From positions 1 to 25,609 of the IMG/VR virus record IMGVR_UViG_3300028025_005400: a stretch of DNA of 25,609 nt; one strand, given 5' to 3'. The stretch is from a virus. A model generated the notes under the pieces. It had not been told where the DNA came from. It made no database searches and saw only the letters and a program-made list of their open reading frames with translations. Shown in pieces: positions 17,801-22,761 of the stretch. Every line of letters starts with the position of its first letter. Position 1 is the stretch's first letter. The position numbers were made by a program, and so were the translations under genes.

Positions 17801-18800
17801 TGCAGGATATACTGCAGAACAGGCAGTTTTTAGAGGTTTACAAATAACATTTGGAATGATGTTCTATTATGGTGCGAAAGAACTTATGGGAAAAGACGAT
17901 GACGAAGAAGAAGATGATAAATACAAAAACAATTTGATAAAAGCTAGTGCTACAGGATCAATTACAGATACATTTTCTCCTTTACCATTGTTAGACCCTT
18001 ACGTGCAAAATTTATCAGCAGCATCAGTAGATGCAATTCAAGATATTGTAAAAATACCTGAAGAGGATAAAGTAAAACTTTTTGAAGCTAACAAGCAAGA
18101 GGCTATAAAGCTACTAGGTATTTATGGTATTGTTCCTGAAAAAGTAGGCACAATATATGACTTAGGTAAATTAGCATATACTAAAAAGTTTAAAGATAAT
18201 TACGGAAAAGAAAAAGAAATATCTCAAGAAGATGCAAATGCTTTAAAAGTTCTTATTGGTCCATATATAGCAGCTTCAGTAACCGGTGTTTTAGCGCCTG
18301 ATGTATCATCATTAGTTAGAAAGTCAGTTAAGATAGCTGAGAAAGGAGCTAAAACTACCGAACCTAAAGAGGGAGCGTATGAAGATTATGAAAAGTCTAA
18401 AGAAAAGAAAGCTATTTTAGATAGTATTATTGAAACTTCTTATGACCAAGATATAATTGATGCTGCAGAACAAAAGAAGAAAGATTTACAGTATGCAGGA
18501 ACTGATTATCAGAAAGCAATGAACAAGAAAGAAAAAAGAGAGAAAAAAGAATTGCTTTTTGATCCGGAAACAGGAACTGAATATGATAATGAAGAGGACT
18601 TGAAAAAATACAATGAGACTTTATGGAATGAAAACTTTGGTCCTAATTCAGATTGGGAACAAGAGCATCAATATGAAGACGCAGTAGATAAAATGGTAAC
18701 AGATGCTCTCACTAAAAAAGAAGAAGAAGAATATAACTACGTGAAACCTAAAAAAAAGAAGAAAACAAATTCAGATGGAACACGTAGAAGGTCTAAGTAA
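11868..18800 (+). CDS. Giant internal virion / ejection protein, T7 gp16 position (2310 aa)
   Basis: This very large protein closes the structural operon. Residues 5-60 are a tandem repeat of about 28 residues (LYSRAQSKGYTKSREEF and MYSYVKSKGYNKD). Residues about 245-330 are a Gly/Ala-rich hydrophobic stretch with glycine-zipper character (AGVGTIIAGGSIGAATGATG, GVGAGAGAIAGAEAA), likely to insert into membrane. After it comes ELLQEELGDKEMS and ARGLVIGTIDTVTGK, a pattern I associate with large polyvalent and internal phage proteins. Residues 577-690 are a Glu/Pro/Thr/Val-rich linker. The rest is mainly helical and charged. Residues about 1935-2015 include MLMAFSSFRMNQGSRLG and a hydrophobic helix (FRGLQITFGMMFYYGAKEL) before an acidic run. 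The last 27 residues are Lys/Arg-rich. No lysozyme or RNA polymerase (DFDxD) motif was found. T7 gp16 is 1318 aa. An ejected channel or DNA-translocation protein is inferred. Confidence 0.65.
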   Translation: MDEEVINDLYSRAQSKGYTKSREEFVNLLHTDSSVLNDMYSYVKSKGYNKDINSFSSIIGKEQSEPAPVVKKKVSSESIEQQEPQAGTMESPSEDGSSVTPPINNAFQSIDQFEGKSPVENLITTQQKTAGKPNAVPIKEPNEEDYFTGGFGNFLRGVDKISPIGIGDFIDDMARSVASGYRQGKLAEASGNLIVSGANPSDEEITQFIESRKLAEEIKPSSEMQDYTKIYEEEGKGFWGVVKGLANNPSIIPELLVSSLTSMATNTDAIKAGVGTIIAGGSIGAATGATGGSVVPILGTGVGAGAGAIAGAEAAIPFAFGAASAVVEMGSTFGELLQEELGDKEMSKENVRAILENPDKLQSIRNKAIARGLVIGTIDTVTGKLATGVGAKILTKSAAKSATGAVTKAAATKAVAAGAGVEALGGSLGETAARGVIGQDMDVSEIALEGLAELPGGIRSTIQARFAKPSYKINGEKATAEEIDEITATMTPEQLASTKIDIKNDYQGREFKIRDKVLTNSIKEEVRQANPNLNETSLNAITELEKQLKTLEGNKTQTGKDKASLLRNQIKDIQENQLQEEVVTETIKTEQDAIQEQTTDESVLRTEQPELGLQGVGEGNAQPVEVTAEETITTPQPQEVVGVPDEISQPIELSVTPEVAPEQAVETAPVTETAPVAETPAVKSEQDIVSEVYDRADSELRKLREDVDNESPKLEYDGDNESIKEEVERYDRLTRKIEEDGSFSNRYGYGLIQKLIEAGGGKNTRKLANALRKAGVFSGYSREMPSGNYIGTLIGDSSEIIANTYSVLNSSEKIEATKIFTKLANELGVDVASLETEANRPVEKIGVEAKAEVTPVAEGPKTAEEFITAIDEKADANENKVGRAIKVAENVFISKFGDTYVLTYPDARITDSNFDAEAKQYRGGPIGSVQRKSNLTKEQAIKILKREIKKAKAKAETAPAEVDKIKSDIEASKERLKKAWDKYKTMGIAFDPKNNLARDRELVKSLVEYAYNNIRLGSYEASKLIKDLAEQGFEITKDGAKFIIDKASKKVQREINKTVGIKPKATEQKRINKAYAVGVATQRIATEEAKSEIKDLKGQVVDVFRAGIQAIKIAQTTAKEKARDIKTKSQELAKYLDNLKGKGKITSTQAAVMVKRFSKVNVLSEKSVNRFIDYATKVLNDANYNTKLNEARKTLSSLKKLSKNAEKNADLRAVASQFVKIDPSMVENIDEYNDIAKELKNAVDGSKIRRANTKIVDTVNINDVSTYVEKILTEQEIKLRAEKIAELQNLLDVDASKFSAEEIDNLFDIYGEEKELDTKKYDSKIVRAALNKAFDIYSTVINEMINTNVDPFTEEEVEFTDGQKKIIREFIGIDLDTIEDNKEALRIIDSLINFIQNKSTAGMLRPIADYQAIVGGNELRRQKIEGKGIRKFWSPSFGKTLAEQFTSLNLLFEKEFKGFNVASKVRKMMGITDLVNGKSIGQSEANRIVKKYVEQFYNKTANGEAFNSAYNDIERGIFAHVYRNVIGTDKRRKDVFDKRKQEVLDAAEFLEENGNKEEKQLAELYKKVYDKILDGSENIEDVRQKTDANNVDGVNYWVNQWANKFDALSDLALNFYNKILNRDLGYTPDRFKRRQGETKEVDLENDESAFISNTDGVLYNKKSGSLMDKQEDRKAPKGMFIDLSFDSKNSNSMYDAMIDLNTAFSIRKVQSFLNSENFSKIFKDDADLFKKRIASYVRLSRRKSPYTGSELSGLIQKLDKIATIGVTQALASPTQPFKQTIPVAASTLINAGSLGMGAAFNPSYNNWLNKLGYAISNRGIESRAEIESINRLLEKAASSKKEKVGKFIREANEKMLKLTLVNPDVWIARASFKAYYEQSLKKQGLKSSNIDYNDHKVNKEAADYAQEMIDRQQNISDYDLAGDLFTDKNSVTKAFIKMLMAFSSFRMNQGSRLGADLTTLEYWNTSTKEDKVIALRSIAGYTAEQAVFRGLQITFGMMFYYGAKELMGKDDDEEEDDKYKNNLIKASATGSITDTFSPLPLLDPYVQNLSAASVDAIQDIVKIPEEDKVKLFEANKQEAIKLLGIYGIVPEKVGTIYDLGKLAYTKKFKDNYGKEKEISQEDANALKVLIGPYIAASVTGVLAPDVSSLVRKSVKIAEKGAKTTEPKEGAYEDYEKSKEKKAILDSIIETSYDQDIIDAAEQKKKDLQYAGTDYQKAMNKKEKREKKELLFDPETGTEYDNEEDLKKYNETLWNENFGPNSDWEQEHQYEDAVDKMVTDALTKKEEEEYNYVKPKKKKKTNSDGTRRRSK
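11880..12047 (+). repeat. Two tandem 28-residue SKGY repeats at the N-terminus of the giant virion protein
   Basis: Residues 5-31 and 35-60 align as two copies: V-I/L-N-D-L/M-Y-S-x3-SKGY-x-K-x3-x-F, followed by a short hydrophobic end (NLLHT and SIIG). The DNA copies are diverged, so this is an old protein-level duplication. It could be a small helical binding module, for example for docking the protein in the head or on a partner. Confidence 0.7.
18793..18800. other. Overlap of convergent structural and replication operons
   Basis: The stop of the giant virion gene (+) lies inside the last codons of the PD-(D/E)XK-like gene (-). The two ends overlap by 8 bp, leaving no intergenic room for a bidirectional terminator. 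Transcripts from both arms must end inside the opposing gene or run through it. Confidence 0.85.
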
Positions 18801-19206
18801 ACCGAATATATTTTAAGTCTTTTTGTTTATCGTAATAAACCATTAGTTCTAAATCATCATAGGAGTTTTCTCGTGGGGTTCTTCCTCCCCACTTGATTTC
18901 TCCTTTTAGTTTATTAACCTTGCCGTAGATAATACCATCTTCGCAGGCCCATATCATAACAGGTATAAGTCTTTTATCAACCAACTTAACCACTTTTCTT
19001 GCAGCCACCGGTAATGGATAAGCACTATGCATTGTTCTAATTCTGCCCTTTACTTCTGCATAGGCAATTAAATTACCATCTTTATCGAATACCTTGTAAT
19101 CAACGTCAAGAGGGTCTAATTTCTTAAATGAACCTCCAAAGGTGCTTACGAATAAAGTTATTGCTTTCTGCTCTCGCTTTAAGTCTTCTTCTTTCTCAAA
19201 AATCAT
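18793..19206 (-). CDS. PD-(D/E)XK-type nuclease (137 aa)
   Basis: This is a likely small Mg-dependent endonuclease of the restriction-endonuclease fold. The core is visible: an N-terminal helix (EDLKREQKAITLFVSTFG), then LDPLDVDYKVF with Asp34 or Asp36, a beta-turn (DKDGNLIAYA), and EVKGR with Glu51 and Lys53. The D-x(14 to 16)-E-x-K arrangement fits the catalytic signature. Downstream, VAARKVVKLVDKRLIPVMIW matches the helix and strand that follow the active site in this fold. The protein is short, like many single-domain phage nucleases or Holliday-junction-type enzymes. It is the last gene of the minus-strand operon, overlaps the upstream gene by 11 bp, and overlaps the convergent structural gene by 8 bp. 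Substrate preference cannot be read from the sequence. Confidence 0.65.
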   Translation of the reverse strand: MIFEKEEDLKREQKAITLFVSTFGGSFKKLDPLDVDYKVFDKDGNLIAYAEVKGRIRTMHSAYPLPVAARKVVKLVDKRLIPVMIWACEDGIIYGKVNKLKGEIKWGGRTPRENSYDDLELMVYYDKQKDLKYIRFT

Positions 19207-19390
19207 CTTCTTGTATTGATTTTAATATACACCTTAATTCCATTATTAAAAACTGAGTTTCCTTAGTGACCTTTTTAAAATCTCGGTCAACTAAATTTTC
19301 GTAAATGCTAGCTAATACAAAATGATATTCATTTACTCTATAAGCTATTCTATTTGCTCTTTCGTTCTCAGTCTTAATGTTTGGTTCCAT
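19196..19390 (-). CDS. Small helical protein of unknown function (64 aa)
   Basis: This protein is not recognised. It is predicted to be all helical (RANRIAYRVNEYHFVLASIY, then KETQFLIMELRCILKSIQ), with charged N- and C-termini and no membrane span or signal peptide. The stop overlaps the start of the nuclease gene by 11 bp, and the ATG lies 6 bp after the DnaA-like gene's stop in a 'gatATG' context like other genes here. The tight packing and Bacteroidota-type start make it a credible gene. It may work with the nuclease or with the DnaA-like protein; that is guesswork. Confidence 0.6.
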   Translation of the reverse strand: MEPNIKTENERANRIAYRVNEYHFVLASIYENLVDRDFKKVTKETQFLIMELRCILKSIQEDDF

Positions 19391-19396
19391 ATCGTT

Positions 19397-19891
19397 TTAT
19401 TGATTAAACAATGGCAATATAGTATGTCTGTAATCGTAAATACTTGGCAAATAACCTCTCTGCTTTTCATACTGCTCAATGTAATCTACAAAATCATTTA
19501 AAACTTTCTTCTTACTTGACACAGCATCTTGCAGTTCGCTTGTTAGTCTTACTACAGTTACATATATATCTACATCTTTTTCTATTTGTTCTTTAATGGA
19601 CTTTCTCGTTGTTATAAAAACATTTTTACAAGCCACGTATTTATCTATTATTATTTTATCATAGGATAATATATACTCTATGTTCTTAATGTAATGTATT
19701 ATTGTTGCGTGATCTTTTCCTAATGTCTTTCCTATTAAGTCATAACTATATCCATTATCTCTTAATATTTTAGAGTAAACTTTACGAGCATCAACCACAT
19801 CTCTTTTTCTATTAATAACTTCTAAATCAACTAAGAAAATATCATTAACTATTCTCTTGAGTTCATCTATCTCTTCTTGTCTTGATTGCAT
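19397..19891 (-). CDS. Stand-alone DnaA domain IV (DnaA-box-binding HTH) protein (164 aa)
   Basis: Residues about 30-75 resemble the C-terminal DNA-binding domain of bacterial DnaA: VDARKVYSKILRDNGYSY, LIGKTLGKDHATIIHYIKN. The KDHATIIHYIKN segment corresponds to the DnaA signature helix (RDHTTVIHA-type) that reads the DnaA box. There is no AAA+ ATPase domain: the first 28 residues are a short helix and the remaining 90 residues are helical, with no Walker motifs. The protein could bind DnaA boxes in the phage origin, recruit or replace host DnaA, or compete for host sites. It lies between a VRR-NUC nuclease gene 4 bp upstream and a small helical protein downstream, within the replication operon. 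I saw no convincing TTATCCACA box in this window. Confidence 0.75.
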   Translation of the reverse strand: MQSRQEEIDELKRIVNDIFLVDLEVINRKRDVVDARKVYSKILRDNGYSYDLIGKTLGKDHATIIHYIKNIEYILSYDKIIIDKYVACKNVFITTRKSIKEQIEKDVDIYVTVVRLTSELQDAVSSKKKVLNDFVDYIEQYEKQRGYLPSIYDYRHTILPLFNQ

Positions 19892-19895
19892 TTGA

Positions 19896-20138
19896 TTAAA
19901 TTGGTTTATAAACTTCTGTTTTAATATTCTTATCTGCTAATTCTTTTATCCTGTACTCCTGTAATGAAGATAACTTACCTGTCGGACCTTTCACTTCTAC
20001 AAATAGAACGTCAGAGTTTGGTGGTATAGCTATCAAATCAGGAATACCGTTCTTATTTGTCTTAATGAGCTTAATAACGTAGTATCCTTGAGCTTCAAGT
20101 TCCTTAATTTTCTTGGACTGTATTTGGCTTTCCTTCAT
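19896..20138 (-). CDS. VRR-NUC domain nuclease (80 aa)
   Basis: This is a minimal VRR-NUC protein, a PD-(D/E)XK-fold nuclease family found in phages and in eukaryotic FAN1. The complete set of motifs is present: KESQIQSKKIKELEAQGYYV at the start with Glu3 and Gln5, then GIPDLIAIPP with the catalytic Asp34, FVEVKG with Glu48 and Lys50, and GKLSSLQ with the family's conserved Gln60. At 80 aa it is a single domain with nothing added. Family members cut branched or flapped DNA, and the stand-alone phage forms are often encoded beside SNF2-like helicases, as here (three genes upstream in the operon). It sits just downstream of a 20-bp tandem repeat and 4 bp before the DnaA-like gene. Confidence 0.88.
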   Translation of the reverse strand: MKESQIQSKKIKELEAQGYYVIKLIKTNKNGIPDLIAIPPNSDVLFVEVKGPTGKLSSLQEYRIKELADKNIKTEVYKPI

Positions 20139-20140
20139 TT

Positions 20141-20190
20141 ACGTTTTTTACGGAATTGATACGTTTTTTACGAAATTGATACGTTTGTTT
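20141..20190 (-). repeat. 20-bp tandem repeat upstream of the VRR-NUC gene
   Basis: On the top strand, TACGTTTTTTACGGAATTGA (20141-20160) is followed directly by TACGTTTTTTACGAAATTGA (20161-20180), differing at one base, and then by a partial third copy, TACGTTTGTT (20181-20190). The array fills the only sizeable gap in this part of the operon and also encodes the last residues and stop of the upstream 102-aa gene. It could be an operator or protein-binding array, a replication iteron, or simple slippage. Confidence 0.85.
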
Positions 20191-20476
20191 CCTTCATCAA
20201 CTCTTTTACTGAAAAAGTAATGTGGTTACAATCCTTAATGAACTCACTTAGTTTTCCTAAATCCTCTTCTCTAAACGCAAATCGGTTTGCGAGGAACCAC
20301 GTGTAGGGAGAACAACTATCATCAAGGTCAATCTCTTCCACTTGAAAAGCTAATTGCTTCTGTGGCAATACAGTCATGCTGAAAGCCAACGTGTACTCCT
20401 TGTCCTTCTCTAACCATTTGTGCTGAGGTATTTTTGAAGGTTTATTTTTGTCATCTATACAAACGCACTTTATCAT
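20168..20476 (-). CDS. Conserved phage protein of unknown function (102 aa)
   Basis: The start MIKCVCIDDKNKPSKIPQHK followed by KDKEYTLAF is a pattern I have the impression is widespread in Bacteroidota phages, but no function is known to me. The middle (QLAFQVEEIDLDD, then PYTWFLANRFAF) suggests alternating strands. The last third (EDLGKLSEFIKDCNHITFSV) is a helix plus strand. There are no catalytic or zinc-binding motifs; two of the four Cys are near the N-terminus (CVC). The ATG overlaps the stop of the upstream HNH-like gene by 4 bp (ATGA), which supports the start. The C-terminal residues VSIS are encoded by the 20-bp repeat array, so this end may have been reshaped by repeat expansion. 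Confidence 0.6.
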   Translation of the reverse strand: MIKCVCIDDKNKPSKIPQHKWLEKDKEYTLAFSMTVLPQKQLAFQVEEIDLDDSCSPYTWFLANRFAFREEDLGKLSEFIKDCNHITFSVKELMKETNVSIS

Positions 20477-20769
20477 TTCTTACTTGATTTTCCGTTTTGG
20501 CCGTTACGAGCTCGATTAGACATCATATTCTCCTTAACCACACTACCTGCTTTGGTATGGCTCATGTCTTTACCATCACCATTACCATAAGTCCCGGCAT
20601 CACGATTGGCTTTGTTAAGCTCAACCCTGTAGTTTTTTCTTTTCTCAGTAGCTTGATACTTCTTATCATAAGCTAACTTCTTTTTCTTTCTATCTTCTGA
20701 CATGTTTAATTTGTCATACGATGGGTGTTCCCCGGCTAGTTTATTTCTCATAATGCTTCTTAAATTCAT
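20473..20769 (-). CDS. Small basic protein, possibly a degenerate HNH-like phage family (98 aa)
   Basis: The protein is very basic and likely binds nucleic acid. It has the pattern KKYQATEKRKNYRVELNKAN, then YGNGDGKDMSH, and SNRARNG. This resembles a widespread phage family that reads YQAT, R-x-A-x-R-N, KGDGKDVDH and SKSKNRS, which itself looks HNH-derived (the DH and N residues). Here the DxDH pair has become DMSH, and the Asn of the final motif is retained, so nuclease activity is doubtful. The match is from memory and is tentative. The ATG at 20769 lies inside the upstream 47-aa gene, a 29-bp overlap. A later in-frame Met (residue 7 or 23) could serve instead, but I keep the longest frame. 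The stop overlaps the next ATG by 4 bp. Confidence 0.5.
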   Translation of the reverse strand: MNLRSIMRNKLAGEHPSYDKLNMSEDRKKKKLAYDKKYQATEKRKNYRVELNKANRDAGTYGNGDGKDMSHTKAGSVVKENMMSNRARNGQNGKSSKK

Positions 20770-20884
20770 TTAACATATCTTTATGTGTGTAGTGGAAGTA
20801 CTTCTCAGCATTTTCCATTGTATCATTTTTTCTCATCCATCTATGGAACTCAATAGCAAATTTATCTATTTCTTCTGTTGTCAT
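20741..20884 (-). CDS. 47-aa small protein, coupled to the SNF2-like helicase
   Basis: A short open frame fills the gap between the helicase gene and the HNH-like gene. It reads MTTEEIDKFAIEFHRWMRKN, then ENAEKYFHY and LNEFKKHYEK before TAA. Its ATG overlaps the helicase stop as ATGA, the coupling used throughout this operon, and its end overlaps the next gene by 29 bp. It is rich in charged and aromatic residues and helical, with a FHRWM segment that I think recurs in small phage proteins. No function can be assigned. The coupling and lack of any other explanation for the gap are the main support. Confidence 0.65.
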   Translation of the reverse strand: MTTEEIDKFAIEFHRWMRKNDTMENAEKYFHYTHKDMLNEFKKHYEK

Positions 20885-22383
20885 AATAATTTCTTAAAGT
20901 GAGAAAGTGTAAAATCTTTCTTTTTGGTTACTGCTTTATAAATCTCTTGTTCAATACCTCCTTTTGAGAAAATCCAAAATATCTCATTGTTTGGTCTATC
21001 TTTTGTCGTCATTCGGTCCTTGCTCTGCCAATAGCTCGTAGCACTAAAGTCAATGTTATAATACACAAGGTACTCTGCTTTCTTTAAACTTATACCCTCA
21101 CGACCCGATACAATCTGCAATGCTATGTTCTTATACGTGGCATTGAACTCATCAAGATCAGTTGTCAACTCATCTCCAAATATTTGTTGTAAAGCTACTA
21201 ATTCTTCTTTAAACTTATAGAAGATACCAATCTGACATCCTTGCCATTGTTCTTTAATAAACTCAGCCTTTGTGGTATCAAGTACCATAGACTTTCCACT
21301 CTCAAACTTCACCGTTCCTGAACACAACTGATGCACTTTACTCATCAACTTTACAGGTGTATCTCCTAAGATAACTTCTTCCTTTCCTTGAACAACTAAA
21401 TCACGCTTTAGCTTATTTATAAGCTTATAAGTTGATTCTTTTAACTCAACCTCAAATACCTCCTCGGTAGTCTCAGCAATAAATCCTGCCTCTTTCTGAG
21501 TATAGTTTATAGTGAATGGCTTCATCTCATCTATAATAGTCTCCAAACCATCTGAGTAATCATTCATAGATAAACCATTGATTATTTTAGTCTTGACATT
21601 TACAAATTTACTACAAAACTTATAGAAAGTTTTAAATTCTTTAAAAGGATTTTTCGGTATGCCATAAACTTGATGGTACATCTGTGAATATGACTCCGGA
21701 GTAGGCGTTCCTGATAGCAAAATAACATAAGGTTTATGGTAACTTATAAGTTCCCTTACTTGTTTAGCTCTATTGCTTGGTTTAGGAAAAGCACCCATAC
21801 CATGAGCTTCATCACAAATTATTAAATCCCAATGCATATCCGGATCTATCTTATGTAAACTCTCGTAGTTGATAATTGTTAAATGATAGAAAGGAGACAA
21901 CATCTCGTAGTCCCTTTGAATACTGCTAATAGCCTTCTTCTTTGTTAAAAACAAAACATTATTGGTTGAAATGTTTGATGCAATACCAAGACTTGTTAAT
22001 GTCTTTCCTGTACGCACTTCCATAGCAAGATATAAGAAGCCATGTTCCTTTATAATCTTCGTGCCTTCGTAGATTATCTTTGTTTGGTAATCTCTGAATT
22101 GTATTGTTCCACTTACTAGAACTTCTTTTACCGCCATATCTTCTTCATATAATTTTTTATAATACTCACAGCTATTAACTATTCTTTGTCTGATTTCGGA
22201 AGGAGTAGAGTGTTTGAAGCTTTTAATAACCCTAACACTCTTACCTCTGCCGACCTTGGTTTCTACCATTTGGAATACAACGCTTCTTAATAACTCGCAT
22301 TGCTTCCACATCTCATAGTTATTAAACCCTGAGTTTCTTTCGAATACATCTATCTTTTCAATGTCAGATTGCATATAGAACAT
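20881..22383 (-). CDS. SNF2-like SF2 DNA helicase/translocase (500 aa)
   Basis: This is an ATP-driven DNA translocase with all the main SF2 motifs. They are FRDYQ at 96-100, motif I VRTGKT with Lys127 of Walker A, motif II DEAH at 191-194, motif III SGTPTPES at 224-231, motif V IVSGREGISL, and motif VI QSKDR with the arginine finger at about 457. The layout and the spacing between the two RecA lobes fit SNF2-type phage helicases, which help replication or recombination. About 95 residues at the N-terminus precede the core and have no recognised domain. The start is uncertain: ATG at 22383 overlaps the zinc-ribbon gene by 34 bp, and Met4 (22374) is a possible alternative. It is followed by a coupled 47-aa gene and, further down, a VRR-NUC gene. 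Confidence 0.85.
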   Translation of the reverse strand: MFYMQSDIEKIDVFERNSGFNNYEMWKQCELLRSVVFQMVETKVGRGKSVRVIKSFKHSTPSEIRQRIVNSCEYYKKLYEEDMAVKEVLVSGTIQFRDYQTKIIYEGTKIIKEHGFLYLAMEVRTGKTLTSLGIASNISTNNVLFLTKKKAISSIQRDYEMLSPFYHLTIINYESLHKIDPDMHWDLIICDEAHGMGAFPKPSNRAKQVRELISYHKPYVILLSGTPTPESYSQMYHQVYGIPKNPFKEFKTFYKFCSKFVNVKTKIINGLSMNDYSDGLETIIDEMKPFTINYTQKEAGFIAETTEEVFEVELKESTYKLINKLKRDLVVQGKEEVILGDTPVKLMSKVHQLCSGTVKFESGKSMVLDTTKAEFIKEQWQGCQIGIFYKFKEELVALQQIFGDELTTDLDEFNATYKNIALQIVSGREGISLKKAEYLVYYNIDFSATSYWQSKDRMTTKDRPNNEIFWIFSKGGIEQEIYKAVTKKKDFTLSHFKKLL

Positions 22384-22685
22384 TTTACTTTAGCACTATA
22401 CTTTTCTATGTTAGGCATATCGCACTCGCAACACTTCTCTTTATAGCTTCCATCCTTATTGAAGGTTTTATTAATGTACTTATTTAAATCAGTGCATTTC
22501 TCATACATCTCATGCTTTTCAAAATAGTATATCATAAACTGAATACTCTTCATTGCTGTGTCCTCATCAGGGGAATGAGCAAACATTCCTATTCCTGAAT
22601 TGACTACATCTTCTACCGATGCCTTACCCATTAAAACATTGAATGAATTTATCATTCCAATGTGTACCATTTGTGTATTATTCAT
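22350..22685 (-). CDS. Zinc-ribbon protein of unknown function (111 aa)
   Basis: Residues 1-75 are helical (MIYYFEKHEMYEKCTDLNKY) and unrecognised. The last 27 residues carry two CxxC knuckles, CCEC at 85-88 and CSIC at 102-105, separated by 13 residues, the spacing of a small zinc ribbon. Such ribbons bind nucleic acid or protein partners. The gene overlaps the start of the SNF2-like helicase by 34 bp, so production of the two is probably linked, and the ribbon protein may help the helicase load. Upstream, its ATG lies inside the end of the 27-aa membrane peptide gene (8-bp overlap). The zinc ribbon is seen directly; the partnership is inferred. Confidence 0.7.
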   Translation of the reverse strand: MNNTQMVHIGMINSFNVLMGKASVEDVVNSGIGMFAHSPDEDTAMKSIQFMIYYFEKHEMYEKCTDLNKYINKTFNKDGSYKEKCCECDMPNIEKYSAKVKCSICNLTLKR

Positions 22686-22761
22686 GTGCTATTTTTAATA
22701 TTAAAAATATAGTAATAAAATAAATCATTACCAATAAAAACTTAACTATTGCTTTTTTCAT
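22678..22761 (-). CDS. 27-aa single-span membrane peptide
   Basis: A tiny frame occupies what looks like a 72-bp gap. It encodes MKKAIVKFLLVMIYFITIFL followed by ILKIAHE and TAA. The sequence is a short basic start (Lys2, Lys3), about 18 hydrophobic residues, and a short polar end: a classic one-helix membrane peptide with the positive end probably inside. Its ATG overlaps the stop of the upstream gene as ATGA, and its own end overlaps the next ATG by 8 bp, so it is locked into the coupled operon at both ends. Function is unknown. Candidates are a small regulator of an envelope protein, a superinfection-exclusion peptide, or an anchor for the replication machinery. Holin function is less likely as no lysis gene is nearby. 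Confidence 0.65.
   Translation of the reverse strand: MKKAIVKFLLVMIYFITIFLILKIAHE

Noticed and set aside
18825-18840. Inverted repeat GTTTAT-CGTA-ATAAAC at the end of the convergent genes
   Set aside because: It has a 6-bp A/T-rich stem and lacks a following T run on either strand: the T run precedes it on + and an A run follows on -. It does not look like an intrinsic terminator.
20857-20864. TAAATTTG on the minus strand as a -7 promoter box
   Set aside because: It lies inside the 47-aa coding frame, has no -33 TTG at the right distance and sits in a tightly coupled operon.
22678-22761. The 27-aa membrane peptide as a holin
   Set aside because: No endolysin or spanin is nearby and it is embedded in replication genes; I kept the gene call but not the holin label.
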